A program made the position numbers and the translations under genes. A stretch of 64,000 nucleotides of DNA from contig NC_089456.1 of the NCBI RefSeq assembly GCF_026210795.1, positions 3,226,501-3,290,500 of the forward strand, read 5' to 3'. The notes below the pieces were generated by a model, which saw only the letters and a program-made list of their open reading frames with translations, was not told where the DNA came from and ran no database searches. This document shows, piece by piece, positions 56,030-64,000 of this stretch (its first letter is position 1; each line of letters begins with the position of its first letter). The stretch is from Rhizophagus irregularis (lineage: Eukaryota > Glomeromycota > Glomeromycetes > Glomerales > Glomeraceae).

Positions 56030-57533
56030 TTAAAGGGCCTTATTTTTTATCTCTCGATTAGCATCAGGAACTATCAGAATAAAAATATTCTTCCCATCAC
56101 AGGTAAGGGCAATATGTTCACGCGATTCATGGACATCATAGTTGTAACGTTTCAAACACGTCTGGCTCAATCCAATTTCCCTATGCTTGTAATCATTTAA
56201 GACTGCAAGGTCCTCAGTGATAATACATTCAGGAGTGGGTTTGATTGAAACTTCTTTTACCATGCCGAATGTCCTACCTGTTCCTGGAGTACCATATATG
56301 TTGTGTGTAATACTCTTGTCGATATCCAACCCTAATTCCTCAGCAGCTTCTCTTTGAATAAAAAACACATTAGCACAAATGTCTGCTAAACACTGAATTG
56401 CTATCCCACTAACCTCCCTATCCAATGCTAAAAGATCTTTAGTATTCTCCAAACGAGCTATGTCAATATCCATAGGATTGTCTTTCCTGATATTCTCTTC
56501 TTGTTTCTTCTCAGCTAAATCCTAAACCTCTGGAATCTCTATGACTTTTCTAGCAGACATTATCTCCTTCTGAAGAATCTCACGGAGTAATTTCCTAAAG
56601 TCTGCAGAGTGTAGACCTTAACAGGCTTAATAAGTCATTTTTAGTAATATCTTTTGCAGGTGTAGACTTACTACCAGTAACTTTCGCAGGAATCTTAACA
56701 GGGGCTTGCTTTACCCCTTAAGGGCACACTAGAAGAGCTAACTGCTGTCTTATTCAGGGACGACTTAAGAAGTTTTGAGATACTCAAACCTACTTTTTTT
56801 TTGACCCAACACGAACCATATAGACATCACCATCTTTTTCTCTCAATTCTACCTTTTCACCAAAACTCACAGTATCAATGTCTATAGCATTATCATTAAG
56901 ATCGAGATTTCTCATTGCTCAGGTCAAATCCAGATCATCACGTCTATCTTTAGCCTTCTGAAGTTGATTTGTAAGTATTTTAGACGTTCCACGTTTATAT
57001 CCCATAATAAGATCAATAGCATTTTGATGATCATCTAAAGTCCAAGCAGAAGCACCAGGATCATCACCAACATCAGGTTCTACATAACTATCATCCCAAT
57101 CAGGATTCTGATGATCCTGAATAACATGTCTCTATGGTTTTGATTGAACAGGTTAAATCTGCTGTCTATAGACTGGTGGATTACGAACTGGTCGAGCTTG
57201 TAATTGTTTAAATTGCACCTGAAAATTCTTGGTAAGTTCCTCAGCTTGAGCCTTAAATAACTCTTGTAATTGTTCTTGAGTAATTCCAGATGACTTTGAT
57301 GTCAGTACGACAGGTTCCTATTTTTCTAACGGAGGTTGAATTACATCACTGTAATCTGCTCGAACTCGTCGATTTTTATCTTGTAACCCTAAACGCATTT
57401 CAGTCCTTCTTCGTTTTAAATTTCTCAGATGTTTAACCAAGTCATCTGGATTAAGATTGTGAAACCTTTCTGCTTCAAAAATATTATCAGCTGAAAGACC
57501 TTTAAAGAACTGTTCGATAATAAGATCATCAGT
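56030..57533 (-). pseudogene. gag-like/retropepsin-like gene, convergent with integrase
   Basis: The 3' part (56030-56473) is open: VSGIAIQCLADICANVFFIQ resembles the D-x-G flap region of retropepsin-like proteases with the motif degenerated to ADICAN, then IGLSQTCLKRYNYDVHESRE. The 5' part (56480-57533) is coding-like with stops and one frameshift. EQFFKGLSADNIFEAERFH and LVKHLRNLKRRRTEMRLGL look gag-like; QELFKAQAEELTKNFQVQF looks coiled; NAIDLIMGYKRGTSKILTNQ comes nearer the protease. In-frame stops include TAG after PPLEK, TAA after RQQI, TAG after QSKP and TGA after DLDLT. The gene's stop lies 14 bp from the integrase stop, tail to tail. The 5' end is cut by the MITE at 57534. Confidence 0.6.
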
Positions 57534-58105
57534 TAAAACTGCCGCCCGAAATTAGGGAATTTTACCATTTGTCGAAACCGAAATGGTAAAATTAATTTAG
57601 GAAAAATACTTAATTCCGAAATGCCAAAACTATTCCGAAATTCTGATTGGCTGTTATAATATCACGTGACCAAAATTAAAATTTTTACCAAAATTACAAC
57701 TGTATTCTATTACCATAATTCTGGCTCCGTAGCGATCTTCCTGACACGTGTAGCTTCGTTTTAAGCCTATGTTTGCTTTGTGTAACATATATACTATATA
57801 AGGAAATTATGCGTCTTTATGCACTAATGTTACACAAAGTGACATAGGCTTAAAACAAAGCTACACGTGTCAGGAAGATCGCTACGGAACCAAGAACATG
57901 GAATTAGAATACAGATAAAATTTTAGCAAATTTATAAAGTCATGTGATTTTATAATAGGCCAATCAGAAGTTTCGGACAATTTCGGGAGTTTCGGAAAGA
58001 TTTCGGGATTTCGGAAGAATTTCGGGATTTCGGAATTAGTTTCGGAAACAAAATTCTGGCCGAAATTATTTCAGAATTAGGAAATAATTTCGGGCGGCAG
58101 CTTTA
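57534..58105. mobile_element. hAT-like MITE with TAAA(A/G)CTGCCGCCCG ends
   Basis: TAAAACTGCCGCCCGAAATT and the complement of the right end TAAAGCTGCCGCCCGAAATT are inverted. Subterminal CGGAATTTCGG words fill the right arm. The centre is a long palindrome (GATCTTCCTGACACGTGTAG near 57733 and its complement near 57862). I could not find a clean 8-bp duplication. End sequence and subterminal arrays resemble the element at 24758. Confidence 0.75.
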
Positions 58106-58221
58106 GTAGTAATAGCAGTGACTATCAGGATAGTAAGCTGTTAAGGGTACTGAAATCACCCCTTTTTGTTATAAAATTTGAAATAATTTTATAGATTTTT
58201 AATAGAAGTTTGCTATTTACC

Positions 58222-59495
58222 ACCACTGGTGGTCAGCACCAGTATCACGTGATTATAATTAATTAATGAAAATTAATTATTTTATTTGTATAATTTTTTT
58301 ATACGACCGACTAAAAATAAAAAATTGTGTACACCTTTAATTTTTAAGAACACCCCAGTCAAATAAATAATAATGGCAAAAAGAGTATAAGGAATAAGAA
58401 AGAACAAAAATAGTAATAAGAAACAATATAGGATGAAATGATAATGGAAAAAGAACAATAGGAGACAAAATAACAATGAAAAGAAAAGTATAGGATGAAA
58501 TGATGAAGAAAAAGCAATATAGAATGAATTGATGATAGAGAAAAAATGATATAGGACATGATGGTGATGAAAGAAAATTATAAAGTGATATAGAACGAAA
58601 TGGTAATAAAAGGAATGGTATAAAGACGAAATTATAATGATGAAGTGATATAAACCGAAATGGTAATGGAAAAGAATAATAGGAGATGATTCAGACGAAA
58701 TAGCAATGAAAAGAACAGTATATATGGGATGAAATGATGATGAAAAGCAATATAAAATGAAATGATGATAGAAAAATAGGAGACAAAAAGGTGATTAAAG
58801 GAACGGTATGGGTTGAAATGATGATAAAAACGTAATATAGAATGAAATGGGAATAGAAAAAAATGATAAAGACGAAATGGTGATGAAAGAAATGAAATGA
58901 TGATACAGAACAAAATTGTAATGAAAAAATGATATAGGATGAAATAGAGATGAAAAAATAATGTGGAACGAAATGGAGATGGTAAAAAAATGATAGGAGA
59001 CGAAATGGTAAAGAAAGAAACAATAGGCATAATAGGAAAGAAAAAAAAACTATAAAGCCCAAAAAAGAAGTGAAAGTCCAACCAAAAAAAGAAAGATATA
59101 TAGTTAGTTAAAGAAAATTAAGTCCCAATCCCAAAAGACCAAAAATGAACTTACTATTTATAAGGATACTGGTGCCAAGTTTTAAAGCCGTTAAAATGTG
59201 GAAAGAACTACTTACAAATAGTGACAAAGTGGTGAAGTGAAATGAAATGGAGGTGGAAGAACGAAATGGAAGCAGAAGTGACAAAGTGGAACGAAAAGAA
59301 GAGAGAATAGTTAATATTAATAAAGGAAAAAAGATATACACAACGTTAAAAAATATGTATAACTTACTGAAAGCAAGGGAAGCAACTACAAAAAAAATAA
59401 AATCACGTAAAAAAAATAAAAAATAAACTAATAAATCTGATGAGTGACGCAATAACAAATAGAAACACATGACACTGGTGCTGAACACCACTGGT
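58222..59495. mobile_element. Element with ACCASTGGTG termini and a purine-strand repeat
   Basis: ACCACTGGTGGTCAGCACCA at the left and the complement of the right end ACCAGTGGTGTTCAGCACCA are inverted 22-mers with two mismatches. The interior from about 58370 to 59330 has strongly purine-biased plus-strand sequence built of degenerate GAAATG(A/G)T(A/G)AT and GGAGACGAAATGG words. Long open frames on the minus strand (Phe/Ser/Leu-rich) are a by-product of this bias. No gene. Confidence 0.65.
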
Positions 59496-60158
59496 ATTAC
59501 GTAGTAATTTTATTTTTAATATTTTAATATATTAATATTTTTTTAAAAAAATAATATTTACCAATAATATTTTAATTTTGTAGCTTATGTAATTATAAAA
59601 ATTTAATTGTAATTATATAATAAAGTTTAATATTTATCATAATAATTAAAGATAAATTTTAAAAATTAAATCAGTAATAAATTAAGAGTTTTATTTTTTA
59701 TTGCATCTACTTTATATTGTATTCCTATAATATATTATATACAAAAGTCAAAAATGACATTCTAAATCCTTTTTGATATATTAAAAAAACTTGTAAAGTG
59801 ATCAAAAATACACATAGTATAAGGTTTTTTATAGTATATAATAAATGTATAAAGTTTCATACCAAGATTTTTTAAAAAATAAAAAATTTTAATAAAGTCA
59901 TATAATCAAAATAATCAACATAATTAATATATAAAAATTATTAAAAAAGAGAAATATGATATATCACAGATGTAAAAAAAACATATTCCATAAATTAATA
60001 ATTACTAATATAAAATAAAGAATTTTGCTAACTTTCTTTTTAGAAGATGTCACCTAGGTGACATCACCTGTACTAAAAATTAAATTTTATAACTTTTATA
60101 ACTGGAAATTTTATTTTTTAAAATAATATCATCAAATTTAATAACTTCAGCGAACCCA
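59496..60158. other. AT-rich DNA
   Basis: Nothing recognisable except the palindrome GATGTCACCTAGGTGACATC near 60046. Confidence 0.5.
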
Positions 60159-60262
60159 AACCTTACCCTAATCCTAAACTCTAACCATAATCCTAATCCT
60201 AACCCTAATTCTAATTTTCTAACCTAATTCATAATCTAACCCTACCCTTAACTCTAACTAAT
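60159..60262. repeat. Interstitial telomere-like tract
   Basis: A degenerate run of CCCTAA/CCTAAC words (for example CCTAATCCTAACCCTAATTC), about 100 bp, matching the TTAGGG-type fungal telomere on the opposite strand. Flanked by TCACCT(G/A)GGT-type words on both sides. Confidence 0.75.
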
Positions 60263-60559
60263 CTACATGACATAAGTAATATCACCTGGGTTAAATCATA
60301 TAGAGAGAAAACTGTCTTATACTAAAATAAAATATTTAATAATAGATAATTTTTATTAAATTTAATGAAAAAATAGAAAAAAAAAATTTGTTAAATAAAT
60401 CAAAATTGACATTTAAAATTAATTTTAATATTTTAAGTAAACTTACTTATAGAATAAACAAAAATATACTGATATATTATATATTTCTTTTTAAAATTAT
60501 ATTTATTAAAAATTTTTTTTTTACATAACTTTTTAATAAAATCATATGATGCATATATA
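60263..60559. other. AT-rich DNA
   Basis: No gene or clear repeat seen. Confidence 0.4.
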
Positions 60560-61038
60560 TTGTGCCTCAGATCGATTCTTGCCTCAGATCGAAGCTGAGA
60601 TTGTCACCTGACGCACCTCATTTGAATCATGCAATAAAGTCTGTTATAAGTAAAGTTTTTTTCTCATTAATTAAACCACTTTTTGTAACATATTCAAACT
60701 TGTGTGCCATAATGAGTTACGCATTTCCTGAAATTTTTATGTAAATCTGATTTATATTGAAGTTTATACTCGTGTTTTATCTTAAAAATCATTAAATTTT
60801 AAGTCATTTTCAAATGAAAAGATTTTTATGAGTATGATTCCAACTATTCTGAAATTTTAGGATTATATACTTAAAATTATGATGAATAAGTTTACTTAAT
60901 ACTTAAAAATACATTAAAGTTGGAAAATTTGATGTTTAATTATAACTCATTTTATTAGCAATCGAGATGCGTCAGGTGACAATCTCAATCTGAGGTGCGT
61001 GAGCTTCAATCTGAGGCAAGAATCGATCTGAGGCACAA
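60560..61038. mobile_element. MITE with TGTGCCTCAGATCGATTC ends
   Basis: TTGTGCCTCAGATCGATTCT at the left is the complement of the right end. Inverted similarity continues through GCCTCAGATCGAAGCT and GAGATTGTCACCTGACGCAC for about 65 bp with the order slightly rearranged. 479 bp, AT-rich centre, no coding content. Target duplication unclear. Confidence 0.75.
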
Positions 61039-61970
61039 CATATATAAATACTCTCTTAAAATATATTTTTTATTATATTATAAAAAAAAATCTATTTTTT
61101 TTTTTATTTTCTAATAATTATTATATAGTAGTTTGTATTATTAAAATTATATTTTTAATAAACTATTATTTTTATTAAAATAAAACATTAGTTTATATAT
61201 TTATTTTATTTTTAATTATAAAATATATTTATTTTATATGAATTATATGAACTTATAATAATATAAGTTTATTTTTTTTTTAATCGCAGCACATTTATAA
61301 ATTTATTAAAATAATAAAAGTAATACATAATAAAATTAGGGCGGTGACATATATTACGTAATATCATTTTATTATAGACGCTTACCCCCACCCCCAGGTA
61401 AGATATCCTGATCACGTGAATACAGATCATTTCCTTTTATAAAATTATTTATTGGTATTTCATCATATTTTCATCAGAATTTTTTTTTTAAAAAAAAATT
61501 GATTTAATGTTCCGTTCATTTTAATGATATAAAGCATGTTAAATAAAATTATTGTTTAATAAGAAAATTTTATTGTGAAATAATCTAATTTATTTTTACA
61601 AGTTTATTTTTATTAAAATTCTCAATCCCCCATGTTCTGAAATTCTAAAATCTCAAGTCCAAAAATCGTAAACTTTCATATAATCAAAATATGAATTGAA
61701 CACATAAATCAATAATATTTAATGATATACAGTATAGCGATTGCGATACTTATTACTGTTTATAGCTGCAGTTCGCATTTTCTCGTTATAAAAGAAGAAA
61801 TGTGAATTGCCGCAGCACTTCGCACAAATGCATTTAACTTAAATTTAAACTCTAAACTTTTTACGCTTCGATATTAAACTCTATTCACAATTTATATATT
61901 CCTAAAGTTTTGTAAGCTGTTTTTTTTATTGTTATCAAAATCCAACAAAATTAAATAGTTACAGCTTAAT
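61039..61970. other. AT-rich upstream region
   Basis: No gene seen. It contains a short C-rich stretch (61384-61400) and lies 5' of the gene starting at 61971, so may include its promoter; no element can be defined. Confidence 0.4.
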
Positions 61971-64000
61971 ATGAACCGTCAAACCTTTTTTCTCAGCCCC
62001 AAGTTTAATAAAAAACCGATTTATAGTTTACAAACAAATAAATATCAAGAATTTACCAATGCCTACGTATATAGTATTATGGTTAAGACGGGAAATAGTG
62101 ATCCTAACCGCTCTAAACTTTGTGAATTAGTGACTAAAGAATGGAACAAAATTAAAAGAAAAGATAAACCAGAAATTGATGATATTATTAAAGATTACCT
62201 AGCCACACCATATAATTTATGTAATATACAAACAATGAGGTCAATACCATCTGGATCTAGAGAAAAATCTCTTCCAAATCTTTCCACGATTTGTACAGTG
62301 GATCCTGTTCCAGAAATCTCTATTAATGTATCATCTCAACAAAAGACAGCAAACGAGATACAAATAGCTAAAAAAAAGCTTACCGAGTTTGAGCAGATCT
62401 ACCACAGGTCGAAAAGTAAAAATCAGGCATCAATCAGTCACCAATCAGGCAGTTTGCTAACTTTTGATCCAGTGATCAGAAAAAAATGAAATATAGCTCA
62501 TTGGAATCATCTCAACAAGACGAATCCAATGGTAGTAAAATCGCATTTCTAGGATTAATACTTGATGAGAAATTAAGTAAAATATAAAAATAAAAATGTA
62601 TCATTTATATTTTATTTAATATTTTATTAACTATTAATCCTAAAAATGTGATTTTACTACCATTAGATTCGTCTTATTGAGACGATTCCAATGAGCTATA
62701 ATTCATTTTTTCCTGATCACTGAATCAAAAGTTAGCAAACTGCCTGATTGGTGACGGTATTTGGCGAAAATACCAATCAGTCACCAATCGGTCACCAATC
62801 AGCTACCTGATTGGTGACTGATTGGTGACTGATTGATGCCTGATTTTTCACTTTTCGACCTGTGTACAACATCACAACTGATTCTCAATTTCGGCTTGAT
62901 ACTTTTAAAAAAATAGGAAGCCTTCGAGATGAAATTAGATCTAATAAAGAAAGAATCATCAAATTAAAAAGAAATGCTAATTATGCTCAAAAGTGCAGAG
63001 AAAAGAAAAGAAAATACTCGATAAAAATCAGGAAGTAATACGATATGACAAACCTGGTCATCCCTCACTTCTTTTTAACCATCCGAATTTACACGATCAT
63101 ATCCATGATTCTATCAAATTTAGGGCGGCTGACAAAATGACGAAAAAAGGTTATTAAGGTCTGAATCGTTGAAAACTTGCGAAAAAACTCTGAAGAAAAT
63201 TATAATGTTTATATGGTGAGAACCACATTGAATAATTATTTGTTACCTCACCAATCTAATTCTATCACTGCAAAAGCGCATCATCATCTGGTGTGGATCG
63301 CGGTAGCCAAAGTTTCACATACTGAAACACGAGATCATTCTGATGGTCATTACTGCCTTGCATCTGTCAAAAGCGCAAGACAATTTGCCACTGTCTTTGC
63401 CAATAATGCCGTTATTATTTTGCAGGATGACAAGGCGAAAATAGATCTTGGAGTACCTGCTGTAGGTCGAACGTTTCACACTTTGCAATCAGTTAATGAG
63501 CTTGTTAGTGTGACAACTTGCCATCTTTGTACATCATCAATGGTCCCTTGGTACATTCTCACTTTCACACATGCAAGACCTCAAAAACCTAACTCTGGAT
63601 CCTAAATATAATGATGTGTTGAAAACAAACGAAGAGATTAGACCTATTTGGGTGTTATTGGTAGATGGAGGTCTGGACAAAAATCCAAGACATTTAAAAA
63701 ATATCAAAACCTATTGCCACTTTTTTCAAAAGTTCGATTTGGATTACCTGACTGTACAAACACATGCTTCAGGTCAGTCCAAGTATAATCCAGTTGAAAG
63801 AGGTATGGCAACACTGTCCGGAAAATTAGCGAGTATCACGCTACCAATCGATCACTTTAGATTACACCTAAATACACAAGGCAAGGCGTAATCATTCGAG
63901 CTAAATTTTCTTTGAAATTTTTGATATGCGTAATCACTTTGCGATATTTGGCGTAAAGATTTGATTTTTGGAAAAAGTGTTGATGCACGGTATGTCGAAG
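61971..64000 (+). pseudogene. DDE-like Rhizophagus family gene, MITE-interrupted, runs off the end
   Basis: ATG 61971 starts an open stretch (MNRQTFFLSPKFNKKPIYSL) through TKEWNKIKRKDKPEIDDIIK and AKKKLTEFEQIYH, where the MITE 62403-62864 is inserted. Coding resumes ITTDSQFRLDTFKKIGSLRD, IKLKRNANYAQKCREKKRK. After frame breaks between 63030 and 63175 it continues YMVRTTLNNYLLPHQSNS, HYCLASVKSARQFATVF, ILQDDKAKIDLGVPAVGRTF, and in another frame PIWVLLVDGGLDKNPRHLKN and SKYNPVERGMATLSGK. It goes past 63900 with further stops. QDDKAK, LVDGG and NPVERG are candidate catalytic Asp, Asp and Glu of an RNase H-fold (DDE) enzyme. The family is highly repeated in Rhizophagus, so transposase origin is likely; host function is unproven. 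Confidence 0.7.
62403..62864. mobile_element. MITE in DDE-like gene, 3-bp TSD TAC
   Basis: CACAGGTCGAAAAGT..AAAATCAGGCATCAATC at the left matches the complement at the right. TAC lies on both sides (62400-62402, 62865-62867). CACCAATCAG words are tandem near both ends. The core (62490-62700) contains AGCTCATTGGAATCATCTCA and its complement-like partner, the module shared with other MITEs here. The host frame resumes exactly after the right TAC. Confidence 0.85.

Noticed and set aside
58282-59491. Several Phe/Ser/Leu-rich minus-strand open frames
   Set aside because: They are products of a purine-biased repeat on the opposite strand; composition is low complexity and frames overlap each other.

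Overview
This window looks like nuclear DNA of an arbuscular mycorrhizal fungus of the Rhizophagus (Glomeromycotina) type. It is very AT-rich, and its coding pieces are broken by short AT-rich introns with GTAAGT-like donors. Many reading frames belong to protein families I recognise from Rhizophagus irregularis. There is no prokaryotic gene organisation and no rRNA, tRNA or CRISPR array that I can support. Species assignment is inference from family recall and composition. Almost everything here is mobile DNA or genes broken by it.

Layout. 0-10 kb: remnants of two intron-containing genes, two inactivated pogo/Tigger-like transposons in opposite orientation, and several MITEs. One MITE (4129-4755) sits inside a pogo copy with a 9-bp target duplication. 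10-15 kb: a Fic/Doc-domain gene with one in-frame TGA, and two decayed coiled-coil genes. 15.2-20.4 kb: a hAT-like non-autonomous element split by a 4.5-kb DNA transposon (8-bp duplication GCGATAGC) whose multi-exon transposase is nearly intact. 20.6-26.4 kb: a kinase fragment, minisatellites, a Helitron-helicase scrap, and a BAH-like family gene hit by two MITEs. 26.8-28.5 kb: a hAT-type element filled with about 24 palindromic ~50-bp repeats. 28.6-34.8 kb: a long-TIR DNA transposon with an apparently intact multi-exon DDE-like gene, its left TIR carrying two nested MITEs. 35.3-36.9 kb: two more hAT-type MITEs.

37.9-50.8 kb holds a 12.9-kb Ty3/gypsy-type LTR retrotransposon on the minus strand, inserted in a gene with a 4-bp duplication. 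Its order is gag, protease, RT-RNase H, a thymidylate-kinase-like P-loop domain, a spacer ORF and integrase. The kinase-like domain between RNase H and integrase is the most unusual thing in the window. The element is young by LTR similarity yet carries in-frame stops, a lost RT catalytic Asp and a 4-bp frameshift.

54.5-57.5 kb carries a zinc ribbon, an integrase-chromodomain gene and, convergently, a gag/retropepsin-like gene: a Maverick/Polinton- or Ginger-like assemblage without a visible polymerase or RT. 58-61 kb has MITEs, a purine-strand-biased repeat and an interstitial telomere-like tract. 62-64 kb is a decayed member of a DDE-like Rhizophagus family interrupted by a MITE.

A theme across the window is that otherwise good reading frames are broken by single stop codons. 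At many of them a C-to-T change (CGA/CAA/CAG to TGA/TAA/TAG) explains the stop, sometimes confirmed by the residue conserved in the family.
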